Positions 44,244-55,451 of a stretch of 64,000 nucleotides of DNA are shown here, one piece after another. Below the pieces are notes generated by a model, which was not told the origin of the DNA, ran no database searches, and saw only the letters and a program-made list of their open reading frames with translations. The translations under genes were made by a program, and so were the position numbers. Each line of letters starts with the position of its first letter. The first letter of the stretch is position 1. This DNA is from Lepiota brunneoincarnata. Lineage: Eukaryota > Basidiomycota > Agaricomycetes > Agaricales > Agaricaceae. The stretch is taken from contig JAEBUN010000004.1 in NCBI GenBank assembly GCA_023014365.1, forward strand, positions 620,001 to 684,000, written 5' to 3'.

Positions 44244-46083
44244 TTAATTCGCCTTTTTCTGTGCGGCTGCTATCTTCTTCTCAACAGCCTCCTTTGCTTC
44301 GGCTTTCGCAACAGTCCCAACTAACTTAACTTGATCCGCCACCTCTCTGAGTACACCCAGTACCTCTTTGTTTCCATCGACGAAACCAAACTCTGCGTAG
44401 ACTAGGCCTTGCTCCTTTGCGAATTTTTTTACAAGCTCGCTGGCCTGTCGCAGGTTATGTCGCGGGAGTCGAGGAAACAGATGGTGTGTGACTTGGAGAT
44501 GAAGTCCGCCATGAATGAACTGGATCGACTCTGAACAGATTACATCTGTTGTAGTACGCATCTGCCGGTGCGGAAAAGATTCTGTGGGGCCAAGGTCGGC
44601 TGTAGACATCGAGAAATGGGAGAGTACAATCTATGATTGTGAGATGGGTTGATTGTCAATAACACAGCCGATACAGGACCGATGGAGAAATACCTGGACA
44701 TGAAGTGGACTCGTCACAGCATGGCTCACGAGCAAGTAGCCCAAAGCTTTCTGCCAAGAACCACAACCGTAGAGGATACTGCTAAACCAGGACCAGAAGA
44801 AAATCAGGCCAATGATTTCAAGCCAAAATGCCCACCGGCCACCCCGCGCACGCTTGGTGTCCCGGGCTTTCCGAAACAAGAACCCATAAGAGTTGGCATA
44901 TAGGTTAAATCGTGCGAACATCATAACAAGGTAGAAGAGTTTGTGCTGGATGGCGATGACTATCTTGGCAAAACGGTCGAAGGCCATGATGCGTTTGTAG
45001 TACGAAGACCAGAGAGAAGAGAAGAAGACCGGAGAAATTGCAAGGAAAGGAAGGTGTTCAATATCAGGGTCACTAAAAAATCAAGCGTCTGTCAATATTT
45101 CTAATGTTCATATTAAAGGACTTACTGCGAAGGATGGTTAGTAACGACTGGGTAATGGAACCAAATGGTCAGAATATTAAAAGGGATAAAGGAGCCCGAC
45201 TTACGGTGATGAACATTATGGTTCTGAACCACGGAATACTACTTAGTCTCGGGTATGAAATACTCGTCTGGAAATCATGACTCACTTCCACCCACCAACC
45301 AATGCTGAGACCGCCGATGAAGTCAGCTATTAGGATGGCTAATATACGATCGACTGTCCAGCTGTGGGTAACGCCCATATGCCCAAGATCGTGGGCGCTA
45401 AATACCAATTGGTGCCATAGAAGGCCAAGGAATGTTGCACTGGTCATCAGCCAGTTATGAGAATAGGCGTATGCCGAGATACAAGCAAGTATTGTATAGC
45501 GGAGTATTTCGGGGCCATACCCTGTCAGGTAAGGAGTTTCATAAAGACCAGTATCGACTATGTGCTTGTGCAGTTCCCGGTACGCTTTGGAGTGTCGGGC
45601 TTGAACCTTAAGTGAGAGGTCGGTCGAAGGAGGAGAGAGTGTAGCGAGGGTAGGGGCATGCGATCCCAACGAGAGATCGTTATCGACGAGAAGGATTTGA
45701 GACGAGGGCGAGAGTGGAGTATTTTCCGTCGACCTGGCGGCGGTTGCTTCCCTGTACCATTCCGATTTTCCTTCAGGGCCCAATTTGCGTACCCAACCGG
45801 ACATTATGGGAGGCACCAGAGGTTCCCATACGCCGTCAACGAGCTCAATACGCCCGACAGTAAACCGTCCGACCATATTGAGGGTAGCATCGGAATGATA
45901 GGCCTCTATTTCATCTGTCGCATCCCTGCCCACGAAATGCAAAAGGGCAAGGCTACCTCCAGGGTGTGCATCAAGCCAGGATTGGGGTATACGGAGGAGG
46001 AGGTCATTGTATATGATAAGATGCTCGCCCGCAAGGATGCGGGTGGCAATGTCCTGACGGGTGTAGAGGGTCGTCGCCCCCAT
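44244..46083 (-). CDS. Cytochrome b5-fused front-end desaturase (delta-8 sphingolipid desaturase type)
   Basis: The first ATG of the frame is at 46083 (MGATTLYTRQDIATRIL). An N-terminal cytochrome b5 domain has the haem motif WLDAHPGG and the second ligand in EAYHSD. The desaturase domain then gives three His boxes: HDLGH (45380s), NHNVHHLVTNHPSHDPDIEH after two introns, and QVTHHLFPRLPRHNL, where Q replaces the first His as in front-end desaturases. Membrane helices flank the boxes. Such enzymes place the delta-8 double bond in the long-chain base of fungal glucosylceramides in the ER. A delta-5/delta-6 fatty-acid role cannot be excluded by sequence alone, but the cyt b5 plus length and HxxHH spacing fit the sphingolipid class. 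It is head-to-head with PAL1. Confidence 0.88.
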
Positions 46084-46158
46084 TGGAGAAAGTAACTTGG
46101 ACGCGACGCGGAGAGTCACGCCACCTGGCCATATGTTACGCTAACCCTTAGCAGAAAG

Positions 46159-46189
<31 letters not shown>

Positions 46190-46424
46190 GAGTGGAGTTG
46201 CGAGAGTTTGGCTGGGCAAACTCCTTTGGCTCATTTTGCCCAGCCCTCCACACACCGCCCTTCATCCCGGACATCCACTATCCCTGCGTCCCTCTCCACA
46301 CCCGCCGCTGAGCAGCCTACGACAGTTCTGATTCCTATAATTCGACGTGGTTCTTGATTCTGTATTGTGCCATTCGGTTGCCTTGGCGTGAGAACGCTCG
46401 CCTGAACGAACCACCTGGTCCCAG
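46084..46424. promoter_or_regulatory. Divergent promoter of desaturase and PAL1
   Basis: A 341-bp head-to-head spacer that contains the (AAAT)n microsatellite at about 46159-46189. The half toward PAL1 is C-rich. Confidence 0.4.
46159..46189. repeat. (AAAT)n tetranucleotide microsatellite
   Basis: About seven and a half uninterrupted AAAT units between the desaturase and PAL1 start codons, a length-variable element inside a shared promoter. Confidence 0.9.
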
Positions 46425-47880
46425 ATGGCTGCAGTCCATCCACAATCATCACGACCCCATCCACACAATCCTTCTCGCCTCCGGTCGTCATCTGATCCCT
46501 TCGTAGATCCGACCACTAACCCCGGGCACCGTCCACCGCCCCCTCCTCCTAAGCCCACTGCCGCACCCAGGATGCCTACAGCAGTTCCCAAGCCCCCCCC
46601 CTCCAACATTACGGAGGCCGTCCGAGACACGGTCACCGTACGCGATCGCAACGACAGTTCACGCACAAGGGTGGGTCGTAGTCAGACAGCCATGTAAGCT
46701 CTTTTCATGGCCGGCTGTGTATTCTGATTACTCATGCGACGGAGATAGAAACCCTTTACCCAACTCGAGCTCACATCCAAGCACACGGAGGTCCCATTCC
46801 CAAGACTCGAGGCCTGCCACTACTGAGAAAATAAGGCCTTCAGGCAAACCTCGTGGCGAGAAGGGCTCTCAGCATGCCGATGTTATTGACCGACTCGATT
46901 TCACTGGTGTTGGCCGTACGTCCCCTGTCTTCCTCCATATTGCAAGAACCTCCCCCCTAATCCAAGAGCCTCTACTATACTCTGCAGTTTTCCATCATGA
47001 TGGTCCCTTTGATGCTTGCGCACCCTCTCGTAATAAGCAGCGCAACAAGGCTCCGCTCTATGCATGGAGTAACAACCCAGACCCAACCCAGCATGGTGAC
47101 AGTGCTTACCCTTCCGCGCACGCTTATTCAGCATTCTCCAATGATTATCCTGAACCACCAAAGAAGAAGGTAGACGCCATAGCCGAAGCATGGGGAATCC
47201 ATGAGCCTGAGCCCTTCGAAGACTTCTCTGCAGGTGGTGGTTCCACTCGTCCGGAAGGAGACACTCCAGCCAGTTCCATCTATAACGGAAAGGACTCACA
47301 TAATTCCAACCCAACACCCCGAGGCGGAGCCCCAAAACGAAGTGAAGGCGGAGGGCAATTACAGGCGTCCAAAGAGCAACGTCCTCGTGTCGCTACCCGT
47401 CGTTCACTCGTTCCGCCACCCCAACCAATCTTTGTTCCAAATCCTGTTGAGGCAGACAGCTCCGGATCACCTACTTCTCCGAATTTCCCGAAACGACAGA
47501 AATCTATCATGCAGAGGATACGCAAGATGCGCGACTCACCAAACGTGCCAGTAGAGCAGGAATATGAACAGCCTCCATACCCCAACTCTCCAACCGACCA
47601 AGTCCCATCTAGCACGAACTCTACTCGACCAACTCACAGACCCCAGAACTCCTTCCTCGGACGCTTTGCCGGAGCCAAACCCCAACCACAGGGCAACGAT
47701 CGGTTCGAGCCTTTCCTCCTGATCGATCCTCAGAGTAACAAGGAGCTACCTCTACCTCCCGCAACAAGTGCGACCAATTCCGGAGATAGTACCCAAAACC
47801 CACAGGAAGCAGATGTTGGAATCAACCGGAAGACAAGTATCATGAAGAAAATGGGAAGAGCTGTGCGGGGAACCAGATAA
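46425..47880 (+). CDS. PAL1: Pal1-family cell-morphology protein
   Basis: Exons 46425-46693, 46749-46915 and 46988-47880 sum to 442 residues. The protein is mostly disordered and Pro/Ser-rich. The Pal1 signature is recreated by the second splice: GVGLFHHDGPFDACAPSRNK, then NKAPLYAW and, downstream, DAIAEAWGIHEPEPFEDF. The C-terminus is basic (SIMKKMGRAVRGTR). In fission yeast Pal1 localises to growth sites and supports cylindrical shape; in other yeasts relatives act in endocytosis. The second intron (46916-46987) is also open in frame, so a retained form would still be translated. Confidence 0.88.
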
Positions 47881-48299
47881 ACGCTCTTCTCGGTATTTAT
47901 AAATGCCTGGGAAGAGCGCCCGATCATTCTTGGCCTACTTGTCTCTAAATTGTTCTAGAATCGTCATCCGTCCAAACCTACCTTTCCTCATCTACCTATC
48001 TTCCATTTTCGATGCCGCAGATCTATGTATTCCCTGCTCCCTGACCCCTATTTGTACACTTGTCCACAGGGAATTCCCTTAGTGTTTCGTCTGTTTTCGG
48101 ACCATTGGCGCTTGTTGTGGTGCTTTCTCCTTTCTTTATTTGCTCAAACTCACCGGGTTGAAAATGTCCTGTGTTTCAGCGCAGGATGTATTGTACAGTG
48201 TTACCCGTAGGCTGCCGTTGTAAACCCCCTTTTCCTTTGTGTCCGTGATTTTTTCCTTGGCTTGTGTATAGTACGTTTTGCAATCTATATTTTCTGTGG
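47881..48299. other. Convergent 3' region of PAL1 and HIS7
   Basis: About 420 bp, T-rich, no coding signal. Confidence 0.35.
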
Positions 48300-50052
48300 C
48301 TATAAGAAATCTGCCCGAACATTTATTCTGGCATCCTTCAGCGCATCTTTGACCTGTGAGATGCGGACCTGTTCTCGATGGAAGATACCCGCTGCTAAAG
48401 CTGCCTCGACATCCGTAGCCTTGAACACGTCTACAAAGTGTGCAGCGGTGCCTGCACCACTACTCGCGACAACAGGGATTTTGACACACTTTCTCACCAA
48501 GTTGATCAAATTGAGGTCGAAGCCCAAACCAGTCCCATCTCGATCAATACTGTTGACAAGGATTTCTCCCGCACCTAGCTCCTCAACGCCCCTGGAGAGC
48601 TCAGTGACGGAAAGAAGTCGGTTTTCCCGACCTCCAGAAACGGTACACTGGTACCACCACGCCTTTCCGCGCTCGTTCTCTGGGCCATCTGCTTTGCCGT
48701 AAACAAGTTCGTCCTTGTAGGGCCCATCGTACATCTCTGGATCCACATAGGCTCGACGAGGGTCAATAGAGACGACAACAGCTTGCTTCCCATATGCATG
48801 CGCAATAGTCTCGATTGCACCATTGCCCTTTTCCCCAGTCGCGCGCAGTCTCTCGACAGCGTATACCGCTTCGGAGCCGATACTAACTTTATCGGCCCCT
48901 GCACGGAAATATGCCCCTGCAACTTCCAATGCGGGACGACTGGTGCCGTCGGGATCTATGGTATCTTTGATCCCACCTCCGATCGTGAGGGGTACAAACA
49001 CCTCTTTGGCGGCTGCGCGCACTACTGCAAGCATGGGCTGATCCTGCAGTGGGGAGTGACGGAAAGATGTGATGTTAAGGAGACACAACTCGTCAGCGCC
49101 AGCGCTGTAATACCGCGCAGCGAGGGCAACGGGTTTGCCGAGGTTGCGGACCGCACCCGCTGTCTTGGCTTTGAGGTTGGAGTCGGCGGATTTTTCGCGC
49201 ACATCATATTGGTCGCCTTTGGTTACCACGAGGTCGCCCTCGTCGTTGGCGCGCACATCCATGCATGCGATGACACGCTTTGTGAAGCGATGTTCAGGGC
49301 GGGGGGTAAGTGGGATGGGGGTCGTTGCAGGTGAGTGAGTGTGCGTGGATGTGGGCTTGCGGAGCCATTTGTCCAGAAGAGTCAAGCCCGCAATACCTGA
49401 CTTCTCGGGGTGGAATTGGGTCCCAAAGACGCTGCCTTTGCGCACAGAGGATATAAAGATTTCTTGTCCGTATTGCGTGGTTGTATATACCCACTGACAT
49501 AGCCTCGGGGTGCCCAATGGGATCATATTTCGCGCCATAGGAATGGACGAAGTAGTAGTAGGACGACTCGTTTATTTCTCCGGACTCGTCGTCTTGAGCA
49601 TTTAACAGGTCAGCAGTATTCCAGCCCATGTGTGGGACAGACTTGTCTGCGTGATCAAAGAGTGAGATGTGATAGGGTATTATCCCGAGTCCTTTAGACG
49701 GAGACTCGTCTGAAGACTCAAAGAGGACCTGCAGACCGATGCAGATCCCGAAATACGGCTTTCCGGAATTGATGTATTCACGTAATGGCTCCAAAAGGCC
49801 GCGATCAGATAAGTGCTGGATGGCAGTCTCAAAAGCGCCAACGCCAGGAAAAACGAGGCTCTAGGGGCACACATTGGGGAGAATCGTCATTTGAGGGGGC
49901 GTGCATCTTTACGGGAGGAGGCAGGAACGTACGGTAGCTTTGTTGAAATCGGACGGTTGGGAAACCCATGTAAACTTGTGACCAAGTTTTGTGAGGGAAT
50001 TGGCGAGACTTTGGACATTGCCCGCACCGTAGTCGAGGAGGTAGAGACCCAT
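48300..50052 (-). CDS. HIS7: Imidazole glycerol phosphate synthase (HisH-HisF fusion), with apparent frameshift
   Basis: Starts MGLYLLDYGAGNVQSLANSL at 50052, one intron near 49936-49863. The N-terminal class I glutamine amidotransferase has the cysteine in YFGICIGLQVLF and the His/Glu in FGTQFHPEKSG. The C-terminal cyclase barrel begins RVIACMDVRANDEGDLVVTKGDQ and holds ALAARYYSAGADELCLLNIT, LTIGGGIKD and DRDGTGLGFDLNLINLV, ending RINVRADFL. The enzyme makes imidazole glycerol phosphate plus AICAR from PRFAR and glutamine, step 5 of histidine synthesis, linking to purines. Between YDPIGHPEAMS and WVYTTTQYGQ the frame changes by one base at 49491-49500, with no splice site there (see findings). 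It shares its promoter with the phosphoglycerate dehydrogenase gene. Confidence 0.9.
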
Positions 50053-50237
50053 GGGCGATGGTATTTGCGAGGCCCGGCTGGGGACCTCTATAAGGCTACT
50101 ATCGATGAGTCAGTGGAAATAGCGTGCAGGATAATTTTTTGATTGTGGCTGTTATCTTACATCGACGTGCTTTCTGTCCATTTGCTAGCTCGGCACCTAT
50201 AAAATCCGTTTGTCTCTTGCCCCCTCCATCTCCTACC
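50053..50237. promoter_or_regulatory. Shared HIS7 / SER33 promoter with Gcn4-type site
   Basis: A 185-bp divergent spacer. TGAGTCA at 50106-50112 is the consensus for the bZIP activator of general amino-acid control (Gcn4/Cpc1), 54 bp from the HIS7 ATG and 126 bp from the SER33 ATG. TATAAAA at 50198-50204 is a TATA candidate for SER33. Confidence 0.7.
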
Positions 50238-51698
50238 ATGACTAGCCCTATTAATATCCAGTCTATCTCAACTTCCATCTCTTCCAACCCCTCTTCCATC
50301 CACGACCACTTCCGCAGCCTACGCCACAAGGAGTCCCTCGTGCTGGATTCTATCCGCCAGCCTAGAATTCTTCATCCTATTGAGAATGAGGGTCTTCGGT
50401 TGCTCATCCTAGAAAACATCAGCCAGGAGGCCGTTCGAGCCTTTGAAGCCCAAGGCTATCATGTAGACCATTATACAAGGGCTTTCTCAGAAGACGAGCT
50501 TGTAGAAAAAATTGGACCTTACCATGCCATTGGAATTCGAAGCAAAACAAAAATCACCAACCGCGTGCTATCAGCGGCGTCCAAAGTGAGTGCCACCCTG
50601 ACCCCTCCCCCCGCTTCCCCCGGTCAGAATGCTTATTTTTACCCTCGTCTTTCTAGCTTCTGGTCATCGGCTGCTTCTGCATTGGCACAAACCAGGTCGA
50701 CCTGAACGCCGCTGCACGCGCTGGTATTCCCGTCTTCAACTCTCCTTTCTCCAACTCGCGTTCCGTGGCAGAGCTTGTCATGTCCGAGCTTGTGGCATTG
50801 TCTCGGCAATACTTTGAGCGCTCCTGGGAGATGCGCAACGGTATCTGGAACAAACAATCCAAGGGCTGTTGGGAGGTTCGTGGCAAGACACTCGGCATCG
50901 TCGGCTATGGTCACATTGGTTCTCAACTCTCCGTCCTCGCTGAGGCCTTCGGCATACGGGTCCTCTTTTACGATGTAATGAATATCATGCCGCTGGGCTC
51001 TGCTCGACAAGTAGAAAGTCTCAATTGTCTCCTGTCCCAAGCCGACTTTGTCACCCTTCCACATTCCCGAAGTCCCAGAAACCGTCGACATGATTTCCCA
51101 CCGTGAACTCAGCCAGATGAAAAAAGGAGCCTACCTCATCAATAATGCTCGTGGTCGCGTCGTCAACATTCCAGCCCTCATTGAAGCCCTCAAGTCAAAG
51201 CACCTCGCCGGTGCAGCCATCGACGTTTTCCCGTTTGAGCCAGCAGCCAACGGAGATCCTTTTGACAACCAGCTCAACTCGTGGTCCAGCGAACTTCGCT
51301 CCATACCCAACGTCATCCTCACCCCCCACATCGGCGGTTCGACTGAAGAAGCCCAGCGTATGATTGGAGACGAAGTCTCTCAGGCCCTCTCTCGCTACCT
51401 CGACTATGGCTCGACGATTTCAGCGGTTAATTTCCCCGAAGTCGATTTGCGTGCTATTACAGCGGAACAGGGCACTCAAATCCGCATCTGTCATATTCAT
51501 AGGAACCGGCCTGGCGTTCTCAAACAAGTTAACGACGCCCTGTCGCCGTACAACGTCGAGAAGCAGTACTCGGATTCGAAAGGCGAGGTGGCGTACCTTA
51601 TGGCGGATATCGCAGATGTCAGTCCTGCTGATTTCAATAAGCTAAAAGAGAGGATCAGCGGCACCGACGCCAATATCATCACTCGTTTCTTGGCCTGA
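50238..51698 (+). CDS. SER33: D-3-phosphoglycerate dehydrogenase, with apparent frameshift
   Basis: Exons 50238-50585 and 50657-51698. The N-terminal extension contains RILHPIENEGLRLLILENIS. The catalytic fold holds the NAD motif GKTLGIVGYGHIGSQ, RSVAELVMSELVALSRQ, the catalytic Arg in NNARGRVVNI, and the His in ILTPHIGGSTEEAQ. A C-terminal ACT-like domain starts IRICHIHRNRPGVLKQVNDA and ends the protein. It oxidises 3-phosphoglycerate to 3-phosphohydroxypyruvate, the first and serine-inhibited step of serine synthesis. Exon 2 is 1042 nt, one more than a multiple of three: ADFVTL must continue to HIPEVPET, which needs removal of one C at 51059-51060 (see findings). Apart from this the gene is complete. 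Confidence 0.9.
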
Positions 51699-51975
51699 AG
51701 AATGTGTGGTTGGGACATAAAAACCGACACAGATGGTAGTAGCATTCATTCACCGCAACACTGCATATACTCTCATCACCAGGTTATCACTCAACTGATA
51801 GCCTTTTAACTGGCTATTTCTCCCGCCACCATTATGCTTGATCATATTGTACAATAGAAAAACATGTTTGGTTACTAACAGAATAATACCATGCATTTGA
51901 AAGTGTTGGGCGATCCGAAGTTTCTTAGTCTTCCAATAGAGAGCAAAGTAAATCAAGAGTGCGAGCTCAGCACAA

Positions 51976-53298
51976 TCAAGGGTCCTCTTCCGGATCACCT
52001 ATCCCACCCTCGAGGATGGCAAAGTGTGTTTCCATCTCCGGTAGGCAAGGTGAATCGTATATTTTGCATGAGCGCGTATTTCCGCGGGCCTTCTTGAGCT
52101 GTAATCTGGATAAGGATGATCAGTCACATTGGTATTAGGTCGGGGTTGGGCGAGGTATTCTACCTTGTGGTTGAGGCGTGTGCCATTATGTTCCCCCCGA
52201 TGGGTTTCTTCTCATTTCCAGCATACGGCCCAGCTGCAGCATCCGGGTTCGACATAACCTGGTTCGTCACAACAACAGCGATACCAAACTAAGAAAGGGT
52301 AAGCAACCAGGAATCAGAAACCAACACAGTCAGCATACTTCATCTGCCAGCCGCTGCAGTGTCCGAAGGAATTTGCCAAGGTGGTTTTGGCGAGATGATA
52401 GCTCCCCACGTCCGCTAAAGTCTGTACGGTAGAGTGCGGTACAAGAATCGACAACCAGAAGACAGAATCTATGAGCGTCTTGTCGTGAGGCCCTCTCCAA
52501 TGTCTGATGACCAGGATGTATTCACTACCTTGATTCCGACATAAGTGCACTAGCACTCGTCAAAAGCGAGTTCTGGTGATCGGCGTTATATGCCCGGGCA
52601 TAAGCAATGTTATCCAATACTTCTTGGCCATTAAGACCATATCGTTCCGCAACCGCGAGCATACGAACGGGACGGAAGGTGCCTTCTGTGTCGATGTAGA
52701 GACATTTGCCTTCACCGCCTCCCATACTCACTGGAAGTTGACATGTTACAGCAAGTGTATGACATAGCTGTGATTTTCCCGTTCTAAACTCGCCAAAAAG
52801 CTCAGTAATAGCGCCGGTTTCAATTCCACCTACAAGCAAGAGAGTCATGACGGAAAATGTCAAGGAAAACAAAGGATGGACGGACCGCCGAGAAGAGCAT
52901 CGAGCTGCTTAGATCCGGTTGTTATATGCACTAGTTCCGATCGGCGAGCGTGTACTTCGGTGGCACTCTGAAAGCCCAGAGGCACAATCTTTTGAGCTGC
53001 AATATCGCAATGTTTTGTTAAATCTGTCAGGGGTGTGGCGCTGGATGAGCAGGGAAATGGCCTCACCTTCTTCTAAAATCTTATCCGCCTTCTGATCAGA
53101 GATACCCTTTATCGTCACAAGATGCTTCTTTGGCGTAAATGCAACGGCTTCGACAGTGTGCAAACCGGCGTTGGTAAGTTTCTTGATGTCATTCAGGTGG
53201 ATTCCGGCTTCGGTGAGCTTGGATACAAGCATGGGACCGGTGATTTGATATTCATCCTCGCCTGTTTGTTCTTGAGAGGCCTGCAGCGGTTGCGACAT
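51976..53298 (-). CDS. RAD51: DNA recombinase Rad51
   Basis: Start [20 protein letters not shown] at 53298, TGA at 51976-51978. The N-terminal HhH domain reads [20 protein letters not shown] and [19 protein letters not shown]. The ATPase core has Walker [26 protein letters not shown], Walker [13 protein letters not shown], the loop [20 protein letters not shown] and VVVTNQV. The C-terminus is [20 protein letters not shown] followed by EEDP. Rad51 coats single-stranded DNA and carries out strand exchange in double-strand break repair and meiosis. Introns include those before EAQK (about 53064-52998) and before FCLLVVD. No frame break was found. Confidence 0.94.
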
Positions 53299-53684
53299 GA
53301 TCGTTCCGGGGTGCTTTCGGGTGCTCGCGGGACTTGCGGTAGTGTTGAAGACGGAGTCAAAAGCATTTCAACTTTCCCACACGAATTAACGCGGGCGCGC
53401 TGCAGACACGTGACCGCGAACAAGATACGTATTAGTCTGCCGCGGACTCGTGCTGTTAAAAAAAAGCATAGCTCGGAGGCGCAGCACACGCTCCTCAAAG
53501 TCTGAACTTTGTGCTTCGTTACAGCACCCGACACAGCCTGTAGAATGGATCCTTGCATGCTAGACGTTCCCTACGCTAACGACCAAACTGAGAGACTACG
53601 TCATACCTTGTACAGGCTTCCACATGAACATCTGTTGAGACCTGTGTCCATAAAACCACGTTCCCAAACCTCAGCACCTCCGCC
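53299..53684. promoter_or_regulatory. RAD51 upstream region with ACGCG and CACGTG sites
   Basis: Divergent spacer of 386 bp between RAD51 and the F-box gene. ACGCGGGCGCGC at 53389-53400 resembles an MBF/E2F-type cell-cycle element and CACGTG follows at 53407-53412. An ATG at 53536 opens a short frame that might be an extra first exon of the F-box gene. Confidence 0.45.
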
Positions 53685-55070
53685 ATGGCCCTCCACCGAA
53701 TCCGCGGACGCGAGACCAACTCGGAGAGTCTACCGGCGCAACTACCAACTCTCCCTCCCGATATCTTGGTCGAGATAGTCACTACCAGGTTCCCAACGAG
53801 AGCGATCGACTGTCCCCCAGACAGTCTCCCTCTACTTGCCGCTTCAGTATGTCGCTACTGGAGAAATGTGGTCATGACCAACCCCTCAGTATGGTCTAAC
53901 GTGATCGCTTGCACCACTAGCAAATACGACCCCTGTCTCTATCTCGAGAGGTCCATTCCTTACGCTTTCAACCTCCACATTTACTTCGATGATGAGCTAT
54001 ACCTGAAATCAGGTTTTATGAAAGCGCTGCGAAGGGCCCTCTTTCGGCACCACCAAAGGCTAGGCGAACTCCATGTTCTATACCGATCTCGCCATAGCAC
54101 CTTGCGCGAGTTTCTTTACACCCTTGGCATCCTGGATTCGCTCGCCATATCCAGGTTATACATAGAGGCCATGTGCCAAGCCCCGAACACCATACCCGGC
54201 CCATTGTGGTCAACACATTCGGTTCCTGAGGTGGGACATAAACTTCCCCCAACCCCCAACCTTACCACTTGCAGGATACCGGCTCGCTGGACGACTCTCC
54301 TCCGTCACCCAACTCCCTGTTTGACCCAACTCCAGATTACGGACTGCAGTCTCTCCCGTGCCCACTTCGTCGGCATGTTGAAGGGGATGCCCGCTCTGCA
54401 GACTCTGATTCTACAGGATGTGGTTCAGTGGACAGGAATTCCTGGGGTCGACCACGGCGTATTCGTTGAATTGCCATTTCTATCTGTCCTCGTCGTCCAC
54501 TTCTCTTGGCACCCTCCCCTCAGCAGTCATTGTCATTGTCCTTTAGGTTCGATAATTGCCCGTAACCTTGAGGTTCTGGAGCTCAACATTCGATTTGACG
54601 TCGAAGGTGATGAGGAAGAGCTCCTGGAATTCCATCCCTATTCCTTACATGAGTGGCGGAAACCCGGATCCAAATTTCAAAGGATTATATTCCAAGGGCT
54701 ATCAGACCCTTGGCACAAAAACAACTTTCGCATCGTCAGGTTGTTTCACAAGCCCCTTCATGTCGAGTACAGAGGGTTTAGAGGTGAAGCACTGACAGCC
54801 TTTCCCGTAGGAGAAGATCTTGTGCCAGAGCTGAGGACGGCCAGATCGTTTTCCTTCGATTTTACCCGAGTCCCGGTAGATCGGGATGTTTTGAAAGCTC
54901 TTTGTCGGATACGGCGGACGATGGGGCTTCTCAAGTCCTGTTGTCCTCCGGTGACCATTCGTTTCCCCGAGGAGACGAGGTATCATGCTGAGGTCGAGGA
55001 TCTTTTGCAGAAGTTTGGTGGGACCCTCACCCTGAGCTTCGGTTTATCGGTGGGTGAGGCTGGACGATAG
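53685..55070 (+). CDS. F-box domain protein
   Basis: A single exon of 461 codons starting MALHRIRGRETNSESLPAQL. The F-box reads LPTLPPDILVEIVTTRFP..LLAASVCRYWRNVVMTNPSVW, the usual pattern of mushroom F-box proteins (LPPEIL ... VCRRWR ... PxLW). The rest is a leucine-rich-repeat-like solenoid with units such as LTQLQITDCSLSRAHFVGML, ALQTLILQDVVQW and NLEVLELNIRF. F-box proteins recruit substrates to SCF ubiquitin ligases through Skp1. This family is strongly expanded and divergent in Agaricomycetes; the target is unknown. Lack of introns contrasts with all neighbours, typical of this expanded family. Confidence 0.8.
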   Translation: MALHRIRGRETNSESLPAQLPTLPPDILVEIVTTRFPTRAIDCPPDSLPLLAASVCRYWRNVVMTNPSVWSNVIACTTSKYDPCLYLERSIPYAFNLHIYFDDELYLKSGFMKALRRALFRHHQRLGELHVLYRSRHSTLREFLYTLGILDSLAISRLYIEAMCQAPNTIPGPLWSTHSVPEVGHKLPPTPNLTTCRIPARWTTLLRHPTPCLTQLQITDCSLSRAHFVGMLKGMPALQTLILQDVVQWTGIPGVDHGVFVELPFLSVLVVHFSWHPPLSSHCHCPLGSIIARNLEVLELNIRFDVEGDEEELLEFHPYSLHEWRKPGSKFQRIIFQGLSDPWHKNNFRIVRLFHKPLHVEYRGFRGEALTAFPVGEDLVPELRTARSFSFDFTRVPVDRDVLKALCRIRRTMGLLKSCCPPVTIRFPEETRYHAEVEDLLQKFGGTLTLSFGLSVGEAGR

Positions 55071-55451
55071 AATACCACGCCAGAGAATATATATACCCCT
55101 AGAGATTTCATTTACTTGCTGCAGTACACGTGAAGTTTACAATCTAACTTGAGTGTGATCATTCATCATCCTACATGCGCTCGGGCATGCAAGTTGAACA
55201 ATACACAGCCCGGTCAAGGCTTTGCAAGGGTGGCTGTTAGGGAAGCTGCTGAGCAAGTCGGTCCGCAACGGGCGTTTCTCCATTCAACCATCCCTTACCC
55301 ACGCACCTCCGACAGGGTTGGACAGACCAGTCCCTGGCACGCGAAGTCAGAGAAATCATCACACCTCTCATCCGTGCCACGGCTAAGCTCTGCCAGCACA
55401 TTGGCAAGCGTCCACAACGCATACGACACGACAGCTAGAAGCCAATAACCT
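55071..55451. other. Spacer between F-box gene and IMA1
   Basis: About 380 bp without a credible gene. Confidence 0.35.
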
